A DNA stretch of 64,000 nucleotides from Anastrepha obliqua (Eukaryota > Arthropoda > Insecta > Diptera > Tephritidae): assembly GCF_027943255.1 (NCBI RefSeq), contig NC_072895.1, forward strand, positions 20,124,001 to 20,188,000, written 5' to 3'. Of this stretch, positions 23,322 to 35,524 are shown one piece after another. Below the pieces are notes generated by a model. That model did not search any database. It had not been told where the DNA came from and saw nothing but the letters and a program-made list of their open reading frames with translations. Every line of letters begins with the position of its first letter. Position 1 is the first letter of the stretch. Both the position numbers and the translations under genes were made by a program.

Positions 23322-23835
23322 TTAAGAAGGCGAGAGCTCCTGAAGATGGTAATGTACTCTAAGTGAAAGTGATTTAAAGTCCATCCATTCCTTTGCATCC
23401 ACTAAATATTTTATACCAGCCTGTATCTCGTCGCTCATCTGGAAGAGATGGTTAGTGACGTGCCCAGGAATGGAGTCATCTACCAGCAGTGAACTGTTGG
23501 AATTATTCCTCTGATAGCACCGCAGCAGAAACTGCTGGCTGAGTCTGGTGTTATGGTCATTTTCGCGCAACATACACGATCTCTCCGTGAAGCTAGTGTT
23601 CAGGTGAAACTGGGAGTCAACTCGTCGCTGTCATGAGCGCCGTATTTTGGCAGGCTTGCAGTTTTGTCAACTATGTTCTATTTATACTCGGTGATCTGGT
23701 GAACTCGTCTTAGTTCAGAACCACTCGATCGATCTCCTTGAACATAGCCAGCAATATTTCCTTGGCTTTATCCTTAGTGCTACCGGCTAGCCACTTGAGA
23801 ACCTTGTTGCAGTCTTCGCCTTTCGAGCTGGCCTG
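23322..23835 (-). pseudogene. Unidentified coding-like remnant
   Basis: I do not recognise the family. The minus-strand frame 23573-23322 (MLRENDHNTRLSQQFLLRCY to HYHLQELSPS) is compositionally protein-like. Upstream minus sequence to 23835 continues with KVLKWLAGSTKDKAKEILLA, FKEIDRVVLN and TKLQACQNTALMTATS, broken by stops and shifts. It could be a processed pseudogene of a host gene or a retrotransposon segment. It lacks the intact ends or poly-A tail that would decide. Confidence 0.4.
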
Positions 23836-24784
23836 CAACTTTTTAAATTTATTAAATTTTATAAGCAACTTTCTGTTCGTAATTCATTGCACAGATACTG
23901 TACACATACACATGCTTAGTTATCTACATACCCAGTTAGACCGAAGTCCACAAGCACGTCCCATATCTTAGGTTCAATGTTTATTTATGTTCTATAAACA
24001 AAGAGCAAAGTTCAAATGAAAGTTCGGTCGAACTCGTCAACAACTTTGGCAAAACTTAAATATTCATTTTAGAAAATTTCCCTTTCCTGGATATTGGCTA
24101 TCGGCAGCAATGCGATGTCGGTGTTACCGCTTGTGAGACAAATAAATTTCTGGGGTTTCTGTCATTGTAAGTTTCAACTTGACTTTGTTCTGCCAATCTC
24201 GCACAGTATTGTTGTTGTATTTGCTGGCATTTTTCATTTGGGCATTTCAAGTTGTTCTTTGATGTCAATAAATGACAACAACCATTCCCATAACTCAGGC
24301 AAAGCACACGCGCACGTATACATTTACGTGAATGCACACGCACGCACACACACACACCCAAAGACGGGGAGAAAAGTAGAAAAACTCATTGGTGTGTTTG
24401 TATGTAGATGTGACTATTTTGGTAGGGACAAATTCGGAAAATAGGGACTTGTTAACCAACCGGCCCTCTGATTTCACCCCTACTTGGACACAGATGGGCT
24501 GCCTTCGATCCACGCAGCTCAACTCAAGCCAACTTAACTCGATTCATTCTTCAAACTGGTGGTGGGCAAACTTTTATCGTTTGCTGCAGATTTTCTTCGA
24601 TTTTTCGCACCAATGCAGACTAATAGTTGGGACAGTTGGAATGGAAGGTTTGACGGGCGCACTGTGCTTACACACACATGCATATATGTTTGCATAGGTG
24701 CATGTGTGTTATGTGTTGACTTTTGCTCCTACACAACAACATTTTAATGCACGCATAAGTCTACACACTGACACATAAATACGA
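23836..24784. other. No gene seen; CA-rich microsatellite
   Basis: Noncoding-looking sequence with a CA/CG alternating tract at about 24302-24358. No protein is recognised. Confidence 0.45.
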
Positions 24785-25530
24785 GGGTGTGCCGAATACT
24801 TTATTGGTATTCTAAGCCCAAGCTCTATTACCGCCCATTGCCAGAGCAGTTCCTTCCATACGGGCGACATGACGCAGCCACCTTAGTCGCTGCAGGGTGA
24901 CTCGTTTCACTATGTCAATATCGCTGTAAAGCACATACAGCTTGTGGTTCATTCGAATGCGGTAACCGTCATGTACGCCAGCAGGTCCAAAGATCTTGCT
25001 AAGTACTTTCCTCTCGAAAACTCGGAGAGCGGCCGCATCTAATTGTTTGACTGTTCAGGCCTCGGCGTTATAGAAAAGCACCGAGATGATGAGCGTCGTG
25101 TAGGGTGTTGATTTCGTTCGTCGAAAAAGGGCTTTACAACTCAATTGCGTACTTATCCCAACCAGTTGGCAAGAGTTATCATTCGCTTGATTTCAAAGCT
25201 GACATCGTTGTTGTTGGTAATAGCGGAACCAAGACAAATCAAGTCCTTGACCGCATCGAATGTATAGGTGTGAACTACGACTTTTGGTGCAGGATGCCGC
25301 TACTGCTTGCAGGACGCCAGCATATACTTAGTTTTGCCCTCGTTTACCCTCAGACCAAATCGTGTGGACTTATTTTCAATATTCGTACAAAGAGCGGAGA
25401 TGATGTTGATGTCATCAGTATAAGCAAGGAACTGAACACTTTTATGGAAAAAATTTCCGTTTCTTTCTACACCCGTGCTCCAAATCGCAATATCCATAGC
25501 AAAGTTGAAGAAATCGCATGACACCTTGTC
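24785..25530 (-). mobile_element. RTE-type LINE 3' part
   Basis: The minus-strand frame 25524-25300 gives FLAYTDDINIIS (catalytic YADD box altered to YTDD) and GLRVNEGKTKYMLASCK. Other frames continue with YTFDAVKDLICLGSAITN and then RWLRHVARMEGTALAMG-like sequence near 24840. This matches the palm, thumb and C-terminus of a common insect RTE-like element. The end at about 24785 is approximate. Frameshifted. Confidence 0.75.
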
Positions 25531-25534
25531 TGGA

Positions 25535-26639
25535 ACCTCGAACCATATTGAAGTGTTGGAGAGGTCTTTTCGTATTTTGACGGAGCTTTATATTATTAGT
25601 GCAGTGCATTTGATAACCCACTCAATATATTTGATACTCACTAAAGAGAGGCGATTTATATATGTTTATAAGTGATGGCTCCAAGAAGGCACGCGCGGTT
25701 CGGGCAGAGATTTCTCTGACTATCTGGAGACTATACCTTTCTTTTAATCTGCTTGATTTATCAAGTGTTTATGGCATATCCTGGTGTTTGATATTGCAAA
25801 AAGCTGTATTTTCTTTGATCATAGAAAGTCATGGTAATTGGTTCTCTACTTCTTTCCTACGCCTGCTGATTTAGCAGGTCATGATATCAACAAAATTGTC
25901 TTGCTTCACCTTATTTCTCTCTCTGTGCCCACTCTCTAATCTAACCTAACTTATGTCACGGTAACGGTAACGGAAAAACGTAAAATTTTCCTAACATATT
26001 TGGACTGCATTTAGAAACAGAAATCTTTCACAAACAAATCTATTTTGGTTAAGCGACTAAAACTCATTTTGGTTTGCTGATAATCCCTGAAAAGGAAGTC
26101 GCAGTTAGATTGGATAGATAACCTTCAGCAGGGATGAGACCCCAGATCTAATACATAGGATTAAGAAACATGCTGATATAACTCAAATTTCTTTAGAAAT
26201 CAGATCAAAGATGGCTTACGCTTTCAGGCTGCGGAATTATTAAACTCATATGAACTTAATTCACGAGTAATCTGATATTGCGGGGCTCCTCATCGTTTGT
26301 ACTGCGCCCCCATGCCAGGAGGTTGAATATAGTTCATTTTAACAATATTATTTCTTCTAAAAATTCTTTCATTATTTGTAGGCTTGTGTATAATCGGAAG
26401 AAAATTTAAACTATTTTGAGAAAATCGAATCATTTAGCGATTAATATAGTGTTGAAAATTTTGAAGTAGATTTTTTAAAGTGAATGATGATGAGTAAACA
26501 CCCAAAAAATTTACTCTTGGTACACTTGAATTTGTTGGAGGAAGAACGATAGACAGAAGAATGGAAAAATTAACAAAAGCAGTGTTGCCACGTAGGGTAG
26601 TTTACAAAGTAAGTTTTTAAACGTTACTGATGGCACATT
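25535..26639. other. No gene seen
   Basis: AT-rich. A weak SDGSKK motif at 25667-25684 might be an RNase H vestige but is unsupported by neighbouring motifs. Confidence 0.4.
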
Positions 26640-27380
26640 ACGCCTATTGAAATGATATTAAACTAATGAAAATACAGATTTTTTTGTTTTTGTAGTGAAA
26701 CGTCTATACCGTCGATGAACGAGCGAAAATGTAGAGTAAAATGTCAAGGCCATGCAACGTTTTGTGAATTTTCGTTCCGCGAGAGAGAAAAAGATATAAC
26801 GTAGAGGAAAAGGAGAGAGAGAGGTATACCTTAAAAATATCTTATACACACTTTAGGCTATTTTTCCTGAGTTTTTCCTTGTGATTGCTAATTTCAAGTG
26901 AGAGCCTACTTTTTGGCGCTTGTTTTTTGGTGGAAACTTCTGGGAAATATAATTTTAGTGCCTACTTTTTGGCTTTATATTTCCTTGCTGCCTACTGTTT
27001 GGGGCGTTTTTTGGTCCAATTTTTTGGGCTTTTTTTTGTGGCTACTTTTTGGCGCTTATTTCCGTTTCCTGGCTAGTGCTTGTGCCTACTATAAAGTGCT
27101 ACCCATTCCGGCGTCGGATTTATTAGTATTGCCTTGCGGTAATTTGTGTCATTGCTGCAGTCCTGGAATCGCTGCGTTTGTGCGGGTGATAAACGCTCGG
27201 AGTAGTGCGCGTTGTTGCCATAGTTTGCGTTCGGCGTTTACCTGGTCGACCCTTCTCCGTTTTTTGTAAATTTTGTCTATTTGTATTCTCTGCAAATGTC
27301 TGCCTTGCCTGCCCTCTTTCTTTGTCTGCCTTGAAAGTTTCACTTCTGTTACGTGTACTACGCTATACGCACTTTGTTTT
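26640..27380 (-). repeat. Dispersed anonymous repeat, copy B (inverted)
   Basis: The reverse complement of 26640-26860 matches 620-880 and that of 27200-27380 matches 40-210, in the same order, so this is a second copy of the element at 1-890. The middle differs. Here it contains at least four spaced copies of a motif like GCCTACTTTTTGGC (near 26907, 26961, 26990 and 27041), where copy A has CT microsatellites. No transposase or terminal repeat is recognised. Confidence 0.6.
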
Positions 27381-27659
27381 TGCCATATTTGACCTCAGGA
27401 ACGATTTCCCGCCTAGAAACACCTTCCGTCAAGTAAATATTATGAATCTTTCTATAAAGCACTCGAGCAATACCAGAGGTATGGAAAAGTAGTATTACTG
27501 ACCGAGTATTAAAAAAAGGAGATGAAAAGAGCCAAAAACTATAGATGAATCTCCTTATGGTGTGGCTCCTCAAAACTATTCGCAAAAAACAGTGGTAATG
27601 AAATTTCGAGACAAGATAGAACAAAGGAACGACAAGGAATTTAGCAGATACAGATCGAC

Positions 27660-28281
27660 GGTAGATATCAAAAGAGTTTTTGAGGTCAGTTGTCACCATT
27701 TTTGAAACTTGGATTCATCACTACACACCAGAAACTCAGCAACAATCAAAACAATGGATTTCTCCCGGTGAATCTACTCCACAGCAGGCGAAGACAGCCT
27801 CATCGGCCGAAAAGGTCATGGCGACGATTTTTTGGGATGCGAACGGCGGCATCCTCGATTTTTTAGAAACCGGAAAAGCGATCACTGGACGATACTACAG
27901 TGAGTTATTGGACCACTTTCACAAAAAATTGAAGGAGATATGGCCGCATTTGGCACCAGCAACACCATGATAACGCAGCAGCGCTTTCATCCGGAGTTCT
28001 CGCCGCCCAACTGCATGAATTGTGTTATGAATTGCTGCCATACCTCCCGTATTCGCGTGATCAGGCTCCCTGCGAGAAAAGAAACGGCTCTTGGAAAAAA
28101 AATGTAGTTCAAACGAGGAAGTCATCGCCGAGACAGAGGCGTATTTTGGAGAGTTCGACGATTTTTTGGAGGGGTTAAAGAAATGGCCGGAGCGTTGGGA
28201 GAAGTCCCCTTTGTTAAAAAAAAAAATTTTTTTTAATTGTTATCTTCATTTCTAACACTGGCACTTATTGAACCCCCCTCG
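27660..28281 (+). pseudogene. irritans-like mariner, 3' half
   Basis: The plus strand reads ETWIHHYTPETQQQSKQW (first catalytic box with the aspartate region altered), VMATIFWDANGGILDFLETG, then a HDNAAALSS box near 27970 and LLPYLPYSRDQAPCE, a degraded third box. The 3' end carries the complement of TACGAGGGGGGTTCAATAAG (near 28262-28281), a typical mariner terminal repeat. The N-terminal half and 5' end are missing. Confidence 0.75.
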
Positions 28282-28284
28282 TAC

Positions 28285-29155
28285 AAATATGTTTGAAATT
28301 TGGAATACAATTCCTTAAGACTGTGTCCGGCTTTCTGATATCCACACCTCGTATATTAGCTGACCTTTTTGCTTGGCTGATGTGAAACTGTATTTACTTT
28401 GGCACTGATTTGTTTTGGTGTTGACTCCTTTTATGTCTTTCTACTGCTAATTTTTTCCATTTCTCCACGTCTCTAAAGGAAATTAGTTTTAGTTAAAAGT
28501 CGCACTTTTGGAGATGTGCAAAGTTTCATAGAATTCATGTGAGCGTTTAAGGCAATTTGTATGTATGTATGTGAGGAAGGTGTGTATTTTATAGCTCCAT
28601 TCCTATCTGCTAACTAAATTTTACACGCACTGCAGAAACTCGAGATGCATATTCAGCCATGTATGTGTGCGTGTAGGTATCAGTCTTGTGGCATCAGTTG
28701 CCAACTGCTTTTTAGTTTGATTCAATTTATAGTTGTTTGTTAGGTAGCAAAACTTTTCGTGGCTATTTTTCACTTATCTCATTCTAAACTTTTGACTTGG
28801 AGTCTTTTTCAAAGAATTTGGTGAGAATAACTTCAAATTTACAATTCAGGTTTACAATTGAAAGGCTAATTACACTCACGCTAAGGCTGTTAATTTTTTG
28901 GCTAAGAAACAAAATATTTGCTCCAAACTTTAGATGTTTTGGAAATGGCGATTTAGCTCCCAAACCCACTTGGCACACAGAAGTAGAGGGCGCCACACAC
29001 TTAGGCTAAAGAGGCCGTATGCGCTAAGTCCTATTGATAATTATGAAATAAAAGGCTCGAAGCAAGTAAGTAAGCCATGCCTACGAAAAAATTTCTATGA
29101 ACTCGAAACAGTTTCCAGGAATGGCTTAGAATTTTAACTTTGTTCTGAATAAATT
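28285..29155. other. No gene seen
   Basis: AT-rich sequence with a short GTAT microsatellite near 28558-28572. Nothing else is recognised. Confidence 0.45.
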
Positions 29156-29159
29156 AGTT

Positions 29160-30325
29160 TGTTGAATAAATTCGTAGCGTTTTTACCGAAGACTTTTATT
29201 TGAACAAAAAACAATAATTAAACGCAAAATAATTGTTTAGTCATCATCATTTATTTTGTCGCCTTCAAAATAGGCTCCATTTGAAACAATATATGTACAT
29301 ATGCCAATTACTAGTCCAGCCATCAAAGCACCTTTTAAACGCGTTTGAAGAGATCTTCTTCAGCTCCTTCAGCGAATTTTCATTAATGGCCTCTATCGAC
29401 TCAAAGCGGTGTGCGCTGAGTGGCAATTTAAGTTTTTTGGGAAAAGAAAAAAAGTCACATTGGGCTAAATCCGGTAAATACGGTGGTTGTTCATTGATAT
29501 TTGTTGAGTTTTCGGTCAAAAAAGTGTTCACAATATGAGCCTTGTGAGACGGTGCGTTATCATGGTGAAGTTCCATGAATTTTCTTTCCACAGCTTGGGC
29601 CGTTTCCCATGCACATTCTCTCTCAAACGTCGTACAACTTCCAAATAATATTCTTTAGTTACCGTAGAGCCACTTGGAATGAATTCCGCGTGCACTATAC
29701 CTGATAATCAAAAAAACGAGTAGCATTACTTTCACTTTTGATCGTCTTTGACGTGGTATTTTTGGGTTTCGGCTCATGCCGATAGTGCCATTCAGCCGCC
29801 TGTTGACTGGTTTGCATTTCAAACAAAAATAACCTCGTTTCATCACCTGCTATGATGCGCTGGATAAACGTTGGGTTCGAGTTCACTTGCTCAAGCATGT
29901 CTTCAGCCACCTTCTTCCGATGAATTTTTTGAAAGAAATTCAACTCTCTGGGAACTAGTCGAGCAGCCACGAGTCTCATGCCTAATTCATGGTGTAAAGT
30001 GTTGCGAGTTGATTCGTGACATCAAACTTAAATTATGGTTTTCCATCACCATTTTCTTAACTCTGTCGACGACTTTGTTTTCATCCATTGAAGACGTTGA
30101 TGGGCAACCAGGTGGGGGCAAATTTTCCACGACATCTCGGGTCTCTGCGAAAGCCTTATACCATTCGTAGACCCATGCTTTTGATAAAGCACACTCACCA
30201 TAGGCTTTCTGCAACATTTTTAACGATTCGGCACACGAAATTCCATTCAAAACACAAACTTTAAGATAAATTCTTTGTTCGATATTTTTATCCATAGTGA
30301 AAAACGCGGAGCACACCTTGCTCAT
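29160..30325 (-). pseudogene. Mariner transposase, near full length with frameshifts
   Basis: Minus-strand frames cover the whole protein. 30325-29987 has helix-turn-helix 1 (MDKNIEQRIYLKVCVLNGIS, SKAWVYEWYKAFAETRD). 29979-29695 has RLVPRELNFFQKIHR and IIAGDETRLFLFE (first catalytic Asp). 29591-29265 has ELHHDNAPSHKAH and YLPDLAQCDFF (second and third Asp with 34 residues between). Two frameshifts separate them. The left end (GTAGCGTTTTTACCGAAGAC near 29176) resembles that of the mariner at 41082. A right inverted repeat is not seen. Confidence 0.82.
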
Positions 30326-30667
30326 ATGTAGTTACCTTGCTCATTGCCTGCAAGCGAAAGCACGGAACGAACGACAAAGCAAACAAAGCAAACGAACGGC
30401 AACGTTCGACATCTTGCTCTCTCCTACTTAAGTGAGCGTATATATGTATGTATATGCGCATATGTACATATATAAATTCACGTATTTGTATTTGCATATG
30501 CCTTCTTATTGATTATTATTAATTTGATTCACTTGAAGAATTTAAAATAAAACCAAGTTTGTTAATAATACCTGTTGTTTTAATGTTATTATTATTAATT
30601 TTTTATTATATATGAAGGAAAAAATGTATGGTAATATTTACCGTATACCTTATAAGATATGTTGTCT
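30326..30667. other. No gene seen
   Basis: Short AT-rich stretch with TATATG-type alternation near 30436-30475. Nothing is recognised. Confidence 0.4.
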
Positions 30668-30919
30668 ATACTAATATTATAAAGAGGAAAACTTTGTTTG
30701 TTTGTAATGAAGAGGCTCAAAAACTACTGGACCGATTTTAAAAATTCTTTCACCATTCGAAAGCTACATCCTCCACGAGTAACATGGATTATATTTTATT
30801 TTGGAAATAGGGCTCGAGATATAGGTCAAAACGTGGACCCTGGTAACCTTTGGTTGTATATGTACAATATGGGTATCAAATGAAAGCTGTTGATAAGTGC
30901 TTTAATACGGGGTAATTTG
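30668..30919 (+). mobile_element. Helitron-like 5' end fragment
   Basis: The sequence ACTAATATTATAAAGAGGAA, followed by TTTGTTTGTTTG, AAAACTACTGGACCGATTTT and ATGGGTATCAAATGAAAG, matches a widespread pattern of insect Helitron or Helentron 5' regions (AATG-TTGT-TGT, then 'ACTGGACCGATT'). A related start lies at 32165. It leads directly into the TTATG array. It is noncoding. Confidence 0.5.
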
Positions 30920-31242
30920 TTATGTTATGTTATGTTATGTTATGTTATGTTATGTTATGTTATGTTATGTTATGTTATGTTATGTTATGTTATGTTATGT
31001 TATGTTATGTTATGTTATGTTATGTTATGTTATGTTATGTTATGTTATGTTATGTTATGTTATGTTATGTTATGTTATGTTATGTTATGTTATGTTATGT
31101 TATGTTATGTTATGTTATGTTATGTTATGTTATGTTATGTTATGTTATGTTATATTATGTTATGTTATGTTATGTTATGTTATGTTATGTTGTGTTATGT
31201 TATGTTATGTTATGTTATGTTAAAGTATATTATGTTATGTTA
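30920..31242 (+). repeat. (TTATG)n pentanucleotide microsatellite
   Basis: About 60 nearly perfect TTATG units from 30920 to 31220, with single-base variants at about 31153 (TTATA) and 31192 (TTGTG), then a few broken units to 31242. Because the unit lacks stops in the forward direction, it creates spurious long open frames of MLCYV repeats. Confidence 0.97.
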
Positions 31243-32164
31243 ATGTCAACTCATTCTCTATATCCATACAAAATATCTATCAAACAAATAAAATTAAAAT
31301 TTTCTTTTGAAAAATGCAACCATTCAATCAGTATTTTCTTATGACGTTATCACGTTAAACTATCGTCAGTAAACCGACTTTACAGACAACCTCTTTTTTT
31401 GACAGAATGTATATCTGATATATAATTGAAAAGTGAAAAGTATGGAGAAAAAATTTGAGGATGATAATGAAATGATTTCAGCTATGTTTGCCAATTCGAA
31501 GTTAAAGCTCCATAAAAAGTCTGAGAATATATTGAAAGCGAAATATATATTAATATAGTTTCTTATTTTATTTCCTTTTTTCCGCGTCCTCCGCATATTG
31601 TTTACGACTACTTGTAACCATTTGAAAAATAAACTTTTTCGAATAAAGTCGCGTTGTTTTACTTGAAAAGTCACCTTCCCATTAGTTGAAATTCTAATAC
31701 TTTTGGGAGTGTACAAACTTTTTACTCCTTGATGTTTCCTATAAATGCACAAAAGTGTTGAAGAATAAACTTTCAGCTAAATTATTCGCCACCAGTGATT
31801 GTAATAATTTTTTGCTAGTCATAACTGCGGTCCGGATTTTTATGCACTAAAAACGGGCAAATATGCCACAAAAATAACAAAAAAATATTAAATACAAAAA
31901 TAAGTAAATATAATTAAATATAATTAAATATACGCAAAACACACAAAAAACAGGCCTTCTCGCATTTGTTGTGCGCTTTTAATTTATTCATTTCATTTTC
32001 ATATTTTTGTATGAATTTATTATCCACACAAAGGTGCATTATAATTTTTAGCGAAATGAAAAACTCAAAAACAATGAAACATAAAACCGCATCTAAAATT
32101 TTGAAATATGCTTTAAAAAAAACTTGAGTATTTTAATTTTTAAAAAATAAAAGCAACTCATCTT
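31243..32164. other. No gene seen
   Basis: Strongly AT-rich. A segment near 31340-31385 (GACGTTATCACGTTAAACTA, then GTAAACCGACTTTACAGAC) may belong to the Helitron family flanking it. No protein is recognised. Confidence 0.4.
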
Positions 32165-34070
32165 CTTTTATATATAAAAATGAATGTTTGTCTGTATGTC
32201 ATCAATGAACTCAAAAACTACTGGACGGATTATTATAAAAATTGGTATATATATGTATTTTTCTACGGAGAAGGTTTATAGAATATGCTCATTGATGCCA
32301 CTCGCCACCAGGTGGCGCTGCAGAGCAGCAACTTCTGTCCCGTTCAACCGATTGTCATAAAAATTAGTATGACCATGTATTTTTATACAAAGGAAACGAA
32401 TATGACGAATTTGATTGAAGACATATGTTTGGCATTCGCTAACAAGCACTGGTCAAACTGAGAATGCCTGCATCAAACCGACCTGCAAACAATCTTTTCG
32501 ATCGTGATTTGCAACGAGAAACACACTATGATTCTGACGAACTGGGGACATTTGTTAGATCAAATCTTCCGCAGTTGATTCCAGAACAACGCATTGCGTT
32601 TGACAGAATTATGCGTGCAATCACAGAACAAAGCGGTGTACTGTTTTTCATAGATGCGCCTGGTGTTACAGGCAAGACTTTTCTTCTTTCACAAATTTTG
32701 GCAACCATATGATCACAAAATAATATTGCACTGGCTATTGCATCATCTGGAATTGCGGCAACTCTTTTGGATGGTGGCCAAACAGCGCATTTAGCATGGA
32801 AACTTCCGTTGAATTTGCAAAACACTGAAGCACCAACATGCAACATCAGCAAAAACTTTTGAATGGGAAAAGTGCTCCAAACGTGTCAAATTATCATATG
32901 GGACGAATGTATTATGGCTCACAAGAAAGTATTGATTGTACACTGCGAGTTTTGAGAGGAAACAGACGGATCTTCGATGGCGCACTCATTTTATTGTCTG
33001 ATGATTTTCGACAAACACTGCCCATTGCACGACATTAAACACCCGCTGATGAACTTAATGCATGTCTTAAATCATCAGTTCTATGGCGTCATTTACAGAA
33101 ATCGACTTTGAAAACTAACATGCGTGTACAACTACAACGGGATGCATCGGCTGGAAATTTTGCAAAACAATTATTGGATATTGGAAATGAACGAATGGAA
33201 ATTGATGAATCTACCCAATGTATCACCCTGCCAGCAAACTTATGTAAGAACACAGAAAGCATCGAGAAATTGGTGCAAAAAGTTTTCCAAAACATTGCAC
33301 AAAACTACAAAAATCATCAGTGGCTCAGTACGCTTGCTATATTAACAGCCACAAACGTCGATGTCAATACCATCAACTTCACCATTCAGCATAGAATACC
33401 CAGTGAAACGACAACATATAAGTCCATGGATACTGTGGAGAATCAAGACGAATCGAACTGAATTCTTGATTTGCCAGGCATGCCGCCGCACGTTCTTACA
33501 TTGAAAATTGGCCCACCCATCATTCTTCTTCGAAACATAAATCTACCACGACTGTGCAACGGAACCCGACTCTCAGTCAAGAAAATGATGAACAATGTTA
33601 TCGAGGCAACAATTTTGACTGGAAAATTCAAATGTGAAGGCATACTGTTGCCACGTATCCCAATGATCCCGACAGATATGCCTTTCGAATTCAAATGCTT
33701 ACAATTCCCGGTGCGACTCGCTTTCGCAATGACTATTAACAAGGCACAAGGACAATCGTTACAAGTGTGTGGTTAAAATTGGACAGCTCTATGTAGCTTG
33801 CTCACGTGTCGGAAAACCTTCTGATTTATTCGTCTACGCACCAGATGGACACACAAGAAATATTGTGTATCCCACAGTACTTCAATAAACATCGAATTGA
33901 AACTAAACTTTGTAATGTGACAATTTTTTCGAAATAAACAAAATCAATAAAATGGTTTATAATGAATTGAATATTTGTGTACTGATTTTTCTTTAAAGTT
34001 ATTTTTCTTAAATTTATTTTAGTTGTTGGCGTAGCAACGCGCGCCGGGTACAGCTTGTTTATAATAAATA
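32165..34070 (+). mobile_element. Helitron/Helentron remnant with Pif1-type helicase
   Basis: Begins with a Helitron-like leader (AATGAATGTTTGTCTGTATG, then AAAACTACTGGACGGATTAT). Helicase pieces follow in several frames: LIPEQRIAFDRIMRAI and DAPGVTGKTFLL (Walker A, the usual G-GGTGKT altered to PGVTGKT) at 32572-32690; IALAIASSGIAATLLDGGQT and IIWDEC (Walker B) near 32730-32910; [17 protein letters not shown] near 33530; and the C-terminal [20 protein letters not shown] near 33708-33770 with YVACSRVGKPSDLF. Stops occur throughout. The 3' end carries GGCGTAGCAACGCGCGCCGG (34026-34045), a GC-rich hairpin-like terminus. The Rep domain is absent. Confidence 0.8.
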
Positions 34071-34089
34071 AAAAACACATACTTTTTAA

Positions 34090-35520
34090 TTTGCTTTATT
34101 TCGGAACTCCTTTCTATACTACTTCGGGAGGGCCCAGAATGGCATCCTTAAAGAACCACCCACCCTTAAAGGATCACCTAGGCCTGGGTCCACCATATTT
34201 GTAGCCAGCTTTCATGCTATAGGCTCATCTTCTTGTGCCTCTGCCTGTGTGGCTTCGCTTTGTTGCACTGTGTGGAGGTCTATCTTTTTTTCTGTAGCAC
34301 GTCCTCGATGTATTTCTTTATCGCGTTCCAGCTATCCTCGCGCTCGAGCATTTTGCTGATTATGTTGCTCGATGCGCTGTCGCCAATCTGCTCCCTCAGA
34401 GCATTTCTTTCCGCGAGCCATCTATTACAACTAAAAAATGTGTGTTCAGCGTCATCGCTTGGTGCTTCGCAGTATATGCACTTGGAATCGGTTGCCTTGC
34501 CCATGCAGTATAGGTAACTCTGGAAGTATCCGTGGCTCGAGAAAAACTGAGTTAAGAAGTAGTTTACTTCTCCGAAGTTCCTTTGGATCCATTTGGCAAT
34601 TGATGGAATAAGTTTCGCCGTCCATCTGCCACTCGGTTCAGCTTTGCTACCGCAGCATGGTTTGGCATCTCCGTTCTGAGAAGCTAATGATGACGTGTCT
34701 TTTCTTGGAGTTCCACGCATTCATTCGTTCCCGGACCACGAGGTCGACGGTTATCTGCCTGCTGATCACGAAAATTGCTGCGCCTGCGACAGTGCGGTAG
34801 GTTGAGGCAACTCTGAGCGCCGCTTTTCGTTGCACAGCCTTTAGATCCTTGCGCTTCAATTTGCAGTTAAGCATAACTTTGCTGCCGCACAGGAGAATTG
34901 AGTTTGTAGGCCCCATAATTAACTGTCTTTTGCTCTGTGTTGGCCCACCGATGTTTGCCATTAATCTACTTAGTATACCCGTAACCTTTCCTGCTTTGGT
35001 AGCCGCATGCCGTATCTGGGCCTAGAAAGTAAGCCTGCAGTCAGTTGAATACCGAAGTATTTCACTACTTTTTGGGTCACTAAGGGCATGTCGCGTATTT
35101 GCATGCTGACTTCGAGTTGCATGTGACCTCGTGTCATAGGGATGACTTCGGTTTTATGTTTGGGCGAGTTCTAGGCAGTGGTTCTCAAGCCCTATTTGCG
35201 TCCTTATCATAACTTGGTTCAGCTTCCTTCTAGCGTCCACAGTGTCCCGAGCTGGTATGACCGCCATTACATAGTTCGCGTATCCCACTAGATATGTGTT
35301 TTCGGGCATTTCTATGCTCAAAATCTCATCATAGCTCAAATTCCAAAGATTGGGGCCAAGAATAGATCTTTGAGCTGCGTCAGACGTTATCACTTTTGTT
35401 TTCTGACCATCTGGTATGTCGTACAGCAGTTCACGCTCACTCAGGTAGCTCTGGAGAATGCTTAGTAAGTATGCAGGTATGCAGGTATGCGAGTGAGTTT
35501 GTGCGCGACTACCATTCAAT
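34090..35520 (-). pseudogene. R1-like LINE, 3' half
   Basis: The minus-strand frame 35519-35154 holds ILQSYLSERELLYD, GPNLWNLSYDEIL and YLVGYANYVMAV (the catalytic YADD changed to YANY). 34961-34647 gives the thumb. 34720-34280 gives GRWTAKLIPSIAKWIQRNF, then a zinc-binding C-terminus with CIYCEAPSDDAEHTFFSC and SWNAIKKYIEDVL. R1-clade elements have this layout without RNase H. Catalytic residue loss and frameshifts make it inactive. A second member is at 54232-55225. Confidence 0.8.
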
Positions 35521-35524
35521 TGTT

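Noticed and set aside
25662..25874. RNase H domain from the FISDGSKK motif
   Set aside because: Only one short word matches; the remaining catalytic boxes are missing in all frames nearby.
30890..31344. Long open frames of MLCYV repeats in three forward frames
   Set aside because: They are translations of the TTATG microsatellite, whose unit contains no stop; no coding evidence.
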